64,000 nucleotides of DNA from a virus: IMG/VR virus record IMGVR_UViG_3300017957_000012, positions 1 through 64,000 of that record; one strand, given 5' to 3'. Positions 1 to 7,801 of this stretch are shown here, piece after piece. A program made the position numbers and the translations under genes. Numbering within the stretch: the stretch's first letter is position 1; each line of letters opens with the position of its first letter. Under the pieces are notes generated by a model. The model was not told the origin of the DNA and did no database searches. It saw only the letters and a list, made by a program, of their open reading frames with translations.

Positions 1-2363
1 ACATTATATTTAACATCAAGAGACGTAATATTACTTAAACCGGTGTAATCAACGTAATCAGTAATAATAATAGCCTGTGTTTGTGATCCACCTCTATGTG
101 ATTCAATTTTTATTCTGTTATTAGAAGGCTCATGATCAATTTCATATTTTATATAAGCTTCAACAAAACCGGCTTGTCCGGATTCGCTCTGAATGCCACC
201 AGTAATAGAAAAAGAAGAGTCCATGCTTGCAGCAGTCTTCGATGTATCGTTAATCGTGCAATTTCCAGAGGTTCCACTCACTGATGCATTGTTTGGACCA
301 GCAGTACCAGACACATACACTTTGAATTGTTCGGGTCCTTCAGTAAGATTGTCAGCGACTGGACCAATGGTAACTGTTCCCGTATTGCTGTTTATCGTAA
401 CAGTACCAGATATTGTTGAGCCAGAGAAATCATCAGCAGTTAAACCAGATCCACTAAGCGGAGGTGTAGTACCACTGGTGGTTTGGATCTCCCAAGCTAA
501 TTGAGTGCCATTGGGAACGTTAATTGTGGTAATATCAAAATCGCCAGTTGCTCCTTCGTCGATTGATGAAGGTCCAGAAACAGAGCTAATAGAAGGTGTT
601 TGAGACGTACTATATAGTGTAACAGTATGAGAAGTTTCACTAACAGATGTACCGCCCGCAGAAGTGCCAGAAACAGTGAAAGTAAATGTTTCTGCAGATT
701 CACTAACATAATCTTCAACAGCTGTGATTGAAATTGAAGCTGTGGATCCACTTAACGTCGTCGTACCTGACGTAGCAGTAAAGTCAGCAGCTGATGTTGA
801 ACCATGATTAACTGACCAATTCAACGTTGTACCACTATTAAATCCAACAGCAGTGATAGTCCAAGTCATCGTGGCGAAGTTTGTTTCGTTGCCCTGAACT
901 GGCGTACTAGAAATAGCTAAACTAGGTTCTGTAGAACTATCATCAATTGTAATTGTTCCCGACGTTATACTTACAGGAACAGATACTCCCGCGTCGTTTG
1001 GATGAGCTGCATTACCATCAACCGTGATAGTAAATGTTTCATCGCCTTCAGTCGTTTCATCTTCGTTTACCGCAAAGGTTATTGAAGCCGTATTATTATT
1101 TACAGTCGTAGTAATAGCGCCGGTTGTAGTTGTATCAAAATCGGCCGAGGTTACACCGGATCCATAGTTATATGTTACGTCTAAAACTGTACCGTTAGGA
1201 ACGTTAGCCGTCGTTAAAGTATATGTGTTAGTGCTTCCATCTTCGTATACTGTCGTTGGACCACTTAAACTAACCATTCTCGGTGTTTTATCGACGATAG
1301 TAACTAAAATAGTTTGTGCATTAATACTAGGAGTAGACGGATCTGTTACAGTTACTCTAAACGTTTCGCTACCTTCGCTTGCAACAGTATCTGCTTTAAT
1401 AGGAACATTAAAGTTTCCTGTCCCAGATCCGGAAGAAGTTGCAACTATGACAGTACCACTTGTACTATCAAAATCTTGCGCAATAGTGCTTACGTGTGAA
1501 ATGGCCCAGTTAAATACTTTGTTACCATTCGGATAATCAAGCGTATCTACGATAACATTAAGATTATTTCCTTCTTCTACTGAGCTTGACGAAACACTAA
1601 GAGAATCAATTCTCGGTGAAGCAGCATCAACGACATATTGCGATCCAGACGTTTTAGAAATAGACGTTGAACTAACTGTGCCCGAAACTGTAACTGTATA
1701 TTCTTCTGTTCCTTCGTTTGACGCGTCTGTTGCAGATTCAACAAAAAAGGAACCTGCGTTACTATTAATCGTAACTGTTCCAGACGCAGTCGTCCAATCA
1801 GCACTTGATGTAGTTACATTATTAACGGTCCAGTTAAGTGAAGTACCATTAGGAACATTAACCGTCACAACATCAAATCTTTGCGAAAGGCCTTCTACAT
1901 GAGATGTTGAACCGTCAGGTAATACACTAGTAATCGATGGTGTTGATGGCGGCGGAGGACTTTGCGACGTATCGACAACAGTAATTGTTCCAGTAGTACT
2001 CGACGAGCTCGTCGGAGTGTAAGTAACAGTAACTGTAAATGTTTCATTACCTTCAGTTGTCGAATCAGCTGTTGCGGTAATATTAAACGAAGCACTATTA
2101 TTATTGACTGTTGCTGTACCCGACGTAGCAGAAAAATCAGCAGCTGATGTTGTACCATGATTAATTGACCAACTAACTGATTCGCCATTTGCAATATTAG
2201 AAGTAGTTACGCTAAAGGTTTCCGTTGCGCCTTCATTAATTGTGTTATTAGAAGTAACACCTGAAACTGCACCTGACGCGGGCGGAGGAGGTGGACTGCT
2301 ACCGCCATCATAAGGATTAGTCCCAGAAAAAATACCGTGGCCAGCTGAATGTGGTAAAGTCAT
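1..2363 (-). CDS. Calx-beta repeat adhesin, 3' end beyond window
   Basis: An open frame of 787 codons starts at ATG 2363 and reaches the window edge without a stop. The start follows AGGAAAAAG and lies nine bases after the preceding stop. After about 28 residues with a run of five prolines, six repeats of about 110 residues follow, starting near residues 31, 143, 251, 362, 478 and 591. Each has Calx-beta features: an acidic 'EG' strand, 'VPNGT', 'SADF', 'SGTVTI' and 'TEGNETFTVTV'-like endings. Such domains are calcium-binding beta-sandwiches common in surface adhesins. From about residue 719 a different domain begins, with 'SNNRIKIES' and 'DYVDYTGLSNITSLDVKY'. It resembles the middle of the protein at 5022-6152, so the C-terminal part probably belongs to the same receptor-binding family. 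Role as tail adhesin is inferred from composition and position. Confidence 0.8.
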   Translation of the reverse strand, partial: MTLPHSAGHGIFSGTNPYDGGSSPPPPPASGAVSGVTSNNTINEGATETFSVTTSNIANGESVSWSINHGTTSAADFSATSGTATVNNNSASFNITATADSTTEGNETFTVTVTYTPTSSSSTTGTITVVDTSQSPPPPSTPSITSVLPDGSTSHVEGLSQRFDVVTVNVPNGTSLNWTVNNVTTSSADWTTASGTVTINSNAGSFFVESATDASNEGTEEYTVTVSGTVSSTSISKTSGSQYVVDAASPRIDSLSVSSSSVEEGNNLNVIVDTLDYPNGNKVFNWAISHVSTIAQDFDSTSGTVIVATSSGSGTGNFNVPIKADTVASEGSETFRVTVTDPSTPSINAQTILVTIVDKTPRMVSLSGPTTVYEDGSTNTYTLTTANVPNGTVLDVTYNYGSGVTSADFDTTTTGAITTTVNNNTASITFAVNEDETTEGDETFTITVDGNAAHPNDAGVSVPVSITSGTITIDDSSTEPSLAISSTPVQGNETNFATMTWTITAVGFNSGTTLNWSVNHGSTSAADFTATSGTTTLSGSTASISITAVEDYVSESAETFTFTVSGTSAGGTSVSETSHTVTLYSTSQTPSISSVSGPSSIDEGATGDFDITTINVPNGTQLAWEIQTTSGTTPPLSGSGLTADDFSGSTISGTVTINSNTGTVTIGPVADNLTEGPEQFKVYVSGTAGPNNASVSGTSGNCTINDTSKTAASMDSSFSITGGIQSESGQAGFVEAYIKYEIDHEPSNNRIKIESHRGGSQTQAIIITDYVDYTGLSNITSLDVKYN

Positions 2364-2372
2364 TTCTTTTTC

Positions 2373-3845
2373 CTACTTGTTATGCACGACAAATTGATCA
2401 ACAACATAAGTATCGTTACCCGTCGAGCCTGAATCTGGTCCACTTACATCAAGCGAATAAACAGATATTGCTTGATGATTTGATTCAATTGAAGTTAATT
2501 CTTCTTGGTAATATTGCTGAGTACTTGGATTAAACTTAACAAGAGTGTCACCAACTTCAAGTTGAGTAAGATTTAAATTTGGATTAATTGCTTGTCCTGC
2601 AGCAAGATGTACACACTTCCACCCATCTGTCGTCAAAAAAGGATGACCACCTGTTACAAAAAAATCAGATCCATTGAATGAAATGAGCGTCGTAAATCCA
2701 TCTGTTTTTCTAAATTCTATAATTTGGTTGACTACGTTGTCATTGCCTTGCACATATCTTGCAATTGAAGTGTCGGCTTGATATGTATTGTATGCTTGTT
2801 CCATAGAAACGTTTTGCATATTGCTGCCATCTGAATCAACCATAGTAAGTAGTGAATCACCTATAAAACATTCTGATACTGCTGAAGCAATCGCGGTACC
2901 AGAAAATTCTGCTACTTTAGTGTCTGCATATCCAGAGGCTCTTACCCAAAAATCAAAATACCTATTATCTGTTTGATTGTCGGTTCCGACCCCTCCAACA
3001 CTTGCACTAGCATCAAATGATTGGTTGACTCCTACGCCAGAAGATCCAGTTGTAATCCATCCACTATCTAATGATCCCAAGCTAGATGTTGACGTAATTT
3101 TAACAGCTGTCGGTGTAGTCGTACTCGTGTAAATTGTTGACCAGCTGCTAGTAAGACTTTGAGACTGTCCTGCACTATTATACCAGTTTGCGATATCGCC
3201 AAGATCATACCTTACTTGGATTCTATGACCGGTGGCGGTTCTTTCAATTCTAAATGTTCCTTTAGATTGATCTGAAGCTAGACCACCTTGAGTATTTTCA
3301 TCGAATGCAGAAATGTAAGCTAATACACCGCTCGCTTCCTCGCGACCCGTAAAACTTCCGGGCGGGACGGCAGTTGATGTTTGATTCCAAGGAATAGCCG
3401 ATACTCTAATATTTGAAGAGTCTAAACAAATACCAAAAACGTGCCAATATTGCCAATCGTTCCAAGATGGTTCAGTATCATCTTCCCAACGAATGTTCAT
3501 TGCACCTGGCTCTGAAGAAGAAAAATCTAATGTGTGTGCGGTACCCGATGGATTACGATCAATAAGCAAATTAGATACAAATCCTGCAGACGCACTCGAA
3601 GCTTCGTAATAAAGTGTCATATTATTGCTCATGTCTATACGTTGACCATTTCTATTCGATTCGCCCATTGAATGATCAAAAGCAACAAATGACGTGCCAC
3701 TAATTGTGTTGGTGGCAAATATTCCCTGAAAAGGATCATTAGTTGACACACCATATACGCTTGCTGTCGTATCTGTAATATTATCTAAATATGGTGTTGA
3801 AAAATAATTTCCAACTACTGTTGATGAACCTACCTTTATAACCAT
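2373..3845 (-). CDS. Tail adhesin with C-terminal Hint self-processing domain
   Basis: 490 residues. Residues 1-150 are the N-terminal domain shared with three neighbours ('EDDTEPSWNDWQYWHV'). The middle has 'RIERTATGHRIQVRYDLGD', and 'WVRASGYADTKV' near residue 310 matches the end of the protein at 4277-5008. From Cys326 (codon 2868-2870) to the end is a complete-looking Hint (hedgehog/intein) domain. It has block A 'CFIGDSLLTMVD', block B 'FFVTGGHPFLTTDGW', a 'L..LEVGDTLVKF' strand and block G 'TYVVDQFVVHNK', ending HN plus one Lys before the stop. Known Hint domains make a thioester at the first Cys and cleave or ligate there. With essentially no C-extein, cleavage or transfer to a nucleophile before Cys326 is more likely than splicing. 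The Shine-Dalgarno sequence is weak (GTGAGA). The role as virion adhesin is inferred. Confidence 0.82.
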   Translation of the reverse strand: MVIKVGSSTVVGNYFSTPYLDNITDTTASVYGVSTNDPFQGIFATNTISGTSFVAFDHSMGESNRNGQRIDMSNNMTLYYEASSASAGFVSNLLIDRNPSGTAHTLDFSSSEPGAMNIRWEDDTEPSWNDWQYWHVFGICLDSSNIRVSAIPWNQTSTAVPPGSFTGREEASGVLAYISAFDENTQGGLASDQSKGTFRIERTATGHRIQVRYDLGDIANWYNSAGQSQSLTSSWSTIYTSTTTPTAVKITSTSSLGSLDSGWITTGSSGVGVNQSFDASASVGGVGTDNQTDNRYFDFWVRASGYADTKVAEFSGTAIASAVSECFIGDSLLTMVDSDGSNMQNVSMEQAYNTYQADTSIARYVQGNDNVVNQIIEFRKTDGFTTLISFNGSDFFVTGGHPFLTTDGWKCVHLAAGQAINPNLNLTQLEVGDTLVKFNPSTQQYYQEELTSIESNHQAISVYSLDVSGPDSGSTGNDTYVVDQFVVHNK

Positions 3846-3854
3846 TACATTATC

Positions 3855-4232
3855 TCACGTATTATAGCCGGCTGCCACTGCTCTCACATAAGTAGCGTCC
3901 CAACACCACATTGAAATATGCCAATATCTGTGATCTGACCAAGTCGGCGTCGTGTCATTTGCCCACTCTACGTTACCCGAAAAAGTAGGTGTATATCCAG
4001 CAGTATTTGTATCGAGTAAAAGAACACTGTTTCGACCAACCCCCTTGTTAGATTCTGAAAACGTAACGTTAGATGACATTGTACAAGTCATAACCGGCTT
4101 AGCAAAATTAATCGCTGTACTAATTGAAGTTACTGTTGGGTGGAAGTCTGTGTATTTGCCAGACGCGCCTGCGAGATTTTGAAGAACTCGCGAGTCATTG
4201 ATTACTGTAGTCGATGCTACCTTAATTGCCAT
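3855..4232 (-). CDS. Stand-alone N-terminal tail-attachment-like domain
   Basis: 125 residues, beginning MAIKVASTTVINDSRVLQNL and ending just after the motif 'EWANDTTPTWSDHRYWHIS'. That is the whole N-terminal domain of the neighbouring proteins at 2373-3845, 5022-6152 and 6162-6992, with no effector domain after it. ATG 4232 follows AAGGAG, and the 32 bases around the start are identical to those of the gene at 6162-6992, pointing to duplication of gene start and leader together. It could be a free virion cap or assembly subunit, or the remnant of a longer adhesin whose 3' part was lost. Stop TGA is followed nine bases later by the next start. The family has no function I can name with confidence. 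Confidence 0.75.
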   Translation of the reverse strand: MAIKVASTTVINDSRVLQNLAGASGKYTDFHPTVTSISTAINFAKPVMTCTMSSNVTFSESNKGVGRNSVLLLDTNTAGYTPTFSGNVEWANDTTPTWSDHRYWHISMWCWDATYVRAVAAGYNT

Positions 4233-4255
4233 CTTCGTCTCCTTGGACTATTAGC
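4224..4255 (-). repeat. Duplicated gene start and leader, copy 2
   Basis: 32 bases spanning the leader, ribosome site AAGGAG and first codons are identical to 6984-7015. The protein domains after them are related but much more diverged, so the leader is either under selection or was recently converted. Confidence 0.85.
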
Positions 4256-4263
4256 ATTTATTT

Positions 4264-4271
4264 TATTTATT
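4264..4271 (-). promoter_or_regulatory. Late promoter-like box AATAAATA
   Basis: One mismatch on the minus strand, 32 bases before ATG 4232. It lies at the same distance from the start as the exact box of the paralogue at 6162-6992, whose leader is otherwise the same, so it is probably the duplicated promoter. Confidence 0.5.
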
Positions 4272-4276
4272 TCGGG

Positions 4277-5008
4277 TTATACTGAACCTATTCTTGCTTC
4301 TGCATATGCTTGAACAGTATAAGTTACTAATAACGTATCTGCATATCCTTGTGCTCTACCCCAACACTCTACAATTCTATTAGCGCCATTTTGTGTTGAA
4401 CCATTACCCTGTGATTCGTATTCTCTAGCAGAAAGACAAAGCAATTCATAAGCTGCTTTGTCTCCAGTATTAGTTACAGAAAACCACGGAATGTTTTGAT
4501 CATCATAAGGTGTCGTCTGCGTCGCGCCTGGCGCTCGCAATCTATCTTGTGGGATCGCCGAAAATCCATCACCATTATGATCTACTTCACGAGTAGTTAA
4601 AACAAATTTAAATGCATCAAAGCTTACACTATTATTTTCATATAGTGTATATTCTGTTTGTGGCGTCGCTTCCTGAAATTGATTAGATGTATTAATCCAA
4701 TAATCTTCATCCGCAGCAACACCAAATTCGTTAGTATCCGGCGTTAAAAAATTAATTTCCATTCCGTTTGCGGTTTTTTCCATTCTAAGATATAATTGGC
4801 TTGTTGAATTAAGAAAAAGCGTGGTGCTTGCGGGCTCGACCTCAAAATCAGATGTTAACACCGCAGCATTATTTGAATCCCACGTCGTTTCACCGCTCGG
4901 AGTTGTCCTTGCAAAATTTGTACCAGCTGGAATATTATTACCACTACCAGGATCAAAGCTGGGTTTCATCATTGAGCCAATAAGATTAAAGGTGTGTGTT
5001 AAACTCAA
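4277..5008 (-). CDS. Tail adhesin-like protein, TTG start
   Basis: 243 residues. The first codon is TTG (5006-5008), supported by a strong AAGGAG eight bases upstream; no better ATG lies nearby. There is no signal peptide and no cysteine-rich or membrane segment. The last 35 residues ('RIVECWGRAQGYADTLLVTY') resemble the stretch just before the Hint domain of the protein at 2373-3845, and 'LYLRMEKTANGMEINFL' resembles its 'RIERTATGHRIQVRY'. This protein lacks the shared N-terminal domain of its neighbours, so it looks like the effector half of the same family. It is probably a virion receptor-binding or decoration protein, inferred from the module sharing and position. No enzymatic motif is seen. 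Confidence 0.72.
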   Translation of the reverse strand: MSLTHTFNLIGSMMKPSFDPGSGNNIPAGTNFARTTPSGETTWDSNNAAVLTSDFEVEPASTTLFLNSTSQLYLRMEKTANGMEINFLTPDTNEFGVAADEDYWINTSNQFQEATPQTEYTLYENNSVSFDAFKFVLTTREVDHNGDGFSAIPQDRLRAPGATQTTPYDDQNIPWFSVTNTGDKAAYELLCLSAREYESQGNGSTQNGANRIVECWGRAQGYADTLLVTYTVQAYAEARIGSV

Positions 5009-5021
5009 TCTATTATCTCCT

Positions 5022-6152
5022 TTAGTTAGGCCGGCGAATAGCTAATAATTGAATGTCAGCAATGACTGGATCAGTGGTTGGTGCGCCTGTAGTATTACCG
5101 ACAGTTTCATAGCTACCTAAATTACAAGTAGAAATAAATTGACCTTCATCACACGTAATTCTTATTGACAAATTGTCGTCAATTGATGCTCCCCAAGCAA
5201 CTCCAACGCGGCTTTGCCATGGACCACCACCATACGGGTTCGAATGCATTGCTCCAGCTTTCCAAACGAGTCTTTTGAAACTGCCGCCAAGACTAGATCC
5301 ATCCCACGAGCTTGGAAAAAATGAATACCACTGATCTGGTAAGTATTGCCGACCACCTGATGCTGTTTGATCGTCTAATTCGGGAATAGGCCCTGGACCG
5401 TGACGTTTAACGAATTCCTCTGGCGATTTTTTTGTGTCTCCAGGCGACCATCCGGTTTCAGCCGTGGGTGTGTGATCCCATTCTGCATAAGCATCGGCAT
5501 ACTTATATTTAAACTCTATGTCTGATATATTTGTTAAATTTGTATAACCTACATAAACATCGTTTGCTATTTGCGGAGTTTGATCGTCAGAGTGCGCGAA
5601 TCTGACATAAATTCTATTATTTGACGTGTCATGCGCAAAGTAAATTGATACTGCTGTGAATACTGTCTGTCCCACACCTGCTTCAACTTGTTTATTAGAA
5701 TATCGCCAACCGGAAGGTTTAGAAAAAGTCGGCTCAAACGCCGCTCCGCCTGGTGCTTCACCATTAACACCACTCCAAACAAAACCAATTGCGTTACCAG
5801 TAACTTGAGAACCGCGAGGGCAAGTTAAAACAATTTGCCAATATCTCCAATTTGTCCACGTAGGTTCAGTAGGCCACTCAATTCCTGCAGGAAATGTTGG
5901 TTCGTGCAAATCTGCACCACGATCAAGAAGAAGCATACAAGTTGTGCCTGCCGAAATTCCAGTAAGACCAAACGTAGTAGGCGCAGTCATAGTATGTCTT
6001 GTCATAGGAACAGACATATTGATTACGGTTCCGCTTAAACCACCTACAAGTCGGGCGTGCAGCCCATCGTAGTTACCGTCAGCGCCGGTTATATTATCGA
6101 ATTCGCGGCTGCTATTGAGTACGTCGCTTGTACCTATTTGAATTCCGGCCAT
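5022..6152 (-). CDS. Modular tail adhesin with shared N-terminal domain
   Basis: 376 residues. Residues 1-130 are the shared N-terminal domain, beginning MAGIQIGTSDVLNSSREF and closing with 'IEWPTEPTWTNWRYWQIV'. A middle domain has 'SNNRIYVRFAHSDDQ' and 'VGYTNLTNISDIEFKYKYAD', like the end of the Calx-beta protein at the left edge. A C-terminal part with Trp and Tyr clusters ('DQWYSFFPSSWDGSSLGG') and 'NLSIRITCDEGQ' is unlike its neighbours. The Shine-Dalgarno sequence (AAGG) overlaps the stop of the upstream gene, so the two are translationally linked. A constant N-terminus with variable C-termini is the usual layout of phage receptor-binding proteins that share one docking site. The receptor is unknown. 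Confidence 0.75.
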   Translation of the reverse strand: MAGIQIGTSDVLNSSREFDNITGADGNYDGLHARLVGGLSGTVINMSVPMTRHTMTAPTTFGLTGISAGTTCMLLLDRGADLHEPTFPAGIEWPTEPTWTNWRYWQIVLTCPRGSQVTGNAIGFVWSGVNGEAPGGAAFEPTFSKPSGWRYSNKQVEAGVGQTVFTAVSIYFAHDTSNNRIYVRFAHSDDQTPQIANDVYVGYTNLTNISDIEFKYKYADAYAEWDHTPTAETGWSPGDTKKSPEEFVKRHGPGPIPELDDQTASGGRQYLPDQWYSFFPSSWDGSSLGGSFKRLVWKAGAMHSNPYGGGPWQSRVGVAWGASIDDNLSIRITCDEGQFISTCNLGSYETVGNTTGAPTTDPVIADIQLLAIRRPN

Positions 6153-6161
6153 GGTTTTACC

Positions 6162-6992
6162 TTAAGGAGAGTAGTTTACTATTATACGTACAAAAACAGA
6201 TGCTAATTGTTGTTGATTAGACGCTCTTCTAATATAAAGTGTTCCGGAAACCGAGTTATTCTCACCACCTTGGCTACTATCTTCGATTCCCCATTGACGA
6301 GTTGTTCCAAGATTAAGCCAGCCATTACCTGGCTCTTGGCCTTGTATCCAATCTGCCTCGGGCAGGGATGCAGTGTAATCCCATTTTACGTCATAATCGG
6401 AAGCGCTCCCCGAATATAACCACGTAGCAGGACTCGATAAGTTACCAAAAGTTGCTGCACCTCCAGTACCAGAAGCAGTAAAGGAAGCTTGTCCATTGCT
6501 ACCCATTACAAATGAACCGCGTGCGTAACCTCCAAGATTACCTCCGCTTGAATACAATTCCCAAGGACCATTAGGTAAATCTACGTCTGGGGCGGGAGGA
6601 GATGTTCCTCCAGTCGAATTAAACCCACTGGCAATTCCTCTTACAACACTCCCAGACCATGCAACAAGAGCTACTGTCCAATAACGATAAGTGCTCCAAG
6701 CAGGAGTCGTGTCTTCTGCCCAGGCTATGCTGTTAAAGGTAGGTGTGTGACCATCTAAGTCCATTGTAATAATGGCAGTTTTGCCTTCGGTTATATCAGA
6801 CAAAGAAAACGTCGTGTTTCTATCAAGCCCAATGCTCGAATATGCGTTAGACATACTCAAAGTTACTGAGCTTGCTGGTGTAAGATTAACTACGTTTGGT
6901 TGGAAGTTGTCGTAAAAGCCTGTGCCACCGGCAATAGACTGAAGCTTAAAATCATTAGTGATAACGGCAGTGGTGCCGATTTCAATTGCCAT
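6162..6992 (-). CDS. Modular tail adhesin with shared N-terminal domain
   Basis: 276 residues. Residues 1-125 are the shared N-terminal domain, starting MAIEIGTTAVITNDFKLQSI and ending 'IAWAEDTTPAWSTYRYW'. The rest is a Gly/Ser-rich beta domain with 'YDVKWDYTASLPEADW' and a final 'SVSGTLYIRRASNQQQLASV'. ATG 6992 follows AAGGAG. Two exact late promoter boxes lie 32-50 bases upstream, so this is the first gene of the transcription unit that runs to the left edge. Its leader is the same as that of the gene at 3855-4232. It is probably a virion receptor-binding or fibre-tip protein (inference from the modular layout and late promoter). No catalytic motif is seen. Confidence 0.75.
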   Translation of the reverse strand: MAIEIGTTAVITNDFKLQSIAGGTGFYDNFQPNVVNLTPASSVTLSMSNAYSSIGLDRNTTFSLSDITEGKTAIITMDLDGHTPTFNSIAWAEDTTPAWSTYRYWTVALVAWSGSVVRGIASGFNSTGGTSPPAPDVDLPNGPWELYSSGGNLGGYARGSFVMGSNGQASFTASGTGGAATFGNLSSPATWLYSGSASDYDVKWDYTASLPEADWIQGQEPGNGWLNLGTTRQWGIEDSSQGGENNSVSGTLYIRRASNQQQLASVFVRIIVNYSP

Positions 6993-7015
6993 CTTCGTCT
7001 CCTTGGACTATTAGC
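6984..7015 (-). repeat. Duplicated gene start and leader, copy 1
   Basis: Identical over 32 bases to 4224-4255, and it precedes the paralogue at 6162-6992. Confidence 0.85.
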
Positions 7016-7023
7016 GTTTTTTC

Positions 7024-7042
7024 TATTTATAAGTTATTTATA
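7024..7042 (-). promoter_or_regulatory. Tandem late promoter boxes TATAAATA
   Basis: Two exact minus-strand boxes, at 7035-7042 and 7024-7031, separated by three bases. They directly follow the stop of the nucleotidyltransferase-cupin gene and precede ATG 6992 by 32 and 43 bases. This is the strongest promoter region in the window, and it starts the adhesin unit. Confidence 0.75.
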
Positions 7043-7801
7043 TCAATCTCGTCGTTCAATATCTTCTTCTTTGAGCTCTTCGCCCATCCAAACTTCTACG
7101 ACTTTGGCATCTACATCTCCAATATTAATGGCTTTATGCCACGTCCACATAGGGATGTCTATACTATCGCCTTCGTTATAGATCTTAGAGATCTTATCTC
7201 CGTTAGGAAATTCTAAATTCATGCGAATAGTTCCATCGACGACATGCCAATGCTCTGATCTCTGGAAGTGGCGTTGATCGCTGAGGGCTTTGCCGACTTT
7301 AAAAGAAAGCTCTTTAACCGCCCATTTTCCATTTTGATTGAGAACTGTATATGTTCCCCAGTCACGTTTAACTGTAGGTTGTGACCATTCTTTTAATATC
7401 CAGCTCGATGAGTTTTTCTTATCGTCTCCACCAATACCAAAGACAAATTCAACATCGTCGTAAACCATTTCTGGGATATTATCTTTCGTGCGGTCACCGC
7501 CATTTGCAAAAATGATTTGCGGACTTGGTACTTTAAAGTAATCTTTTACGTGTTGGATTGCATCGATTGCCGTATCATCGCTATCATCAAAGCCAAAAGT
7601 ATATGCTATACCTTTAAGACTTTTTACAATTTCTCTGCGCTCATTGAACGGCATGAAATAGCGACCCTTTTTTCGCTTGAGCCATTCATCACTATTCAAA
7701 CCGACACAAAGAATATCACCTAATTGTTGTGCTTCTTTAAAGTAAGCTATGTGACCGGAATGCAATGGATCGAATCCTCCGGTCACAATTACTATTTTCA
7801 T
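7043..7801 (-). CDS. Nucleotidyltransferase-cupin fusion (sugar activation)
   Basis: 252 residues from ATG 7801, which overlaps the previous stop as ATGA. The frame is open 27 codons further upstream, but only this start gives the canonical fold beginning MKIVIVTGGFDPLHSGH. Residues 1-138 are a cytidylyltransferase-like Rossmann domain with the H14-S-G-H17 signature, 'NGGDRTKDN' near 100 and the late 'NSSSWIL' motif near 131. Residues 145-245 are a cupin like the C-terminal domain of type II mannose-6-phosphate isomerase/GDP-mannose pyrophosphorylase ('QRHFQRSEHWHVVDG'; likely metal ligands His178, His184, His222). The first domain would join a nucleotide to a sugar or polyol phosphate. The cupin could isomerise or bind the sugar. 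The fusion, rather than either part, is unusual. The exact substrate is not readable. Confidence 0.82.
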   Translation of the reverse strand: MKIVIVTGGFDPLHSGHIAYFKEAQQLGDILCVGLNSDEWLKRKKGRYFMPFNERREIVKSLKGIAYTFGFDDSDDTAIDAIQHVKDYFKVPSPQIIFANGGDRTKDNIPEMVYDDVEFVFGIGGDDKKNSSSWILKEWSQPTVKRDWGTYTVLNQNGKWAVKELSFKVGKALSDQRHFQRSEHWHVVDGTIRMNLEFPNGDKISKIYNEGDSIDIPMWTWHKAINIGDVDAKVVEVWMGEELKEEDIERRD

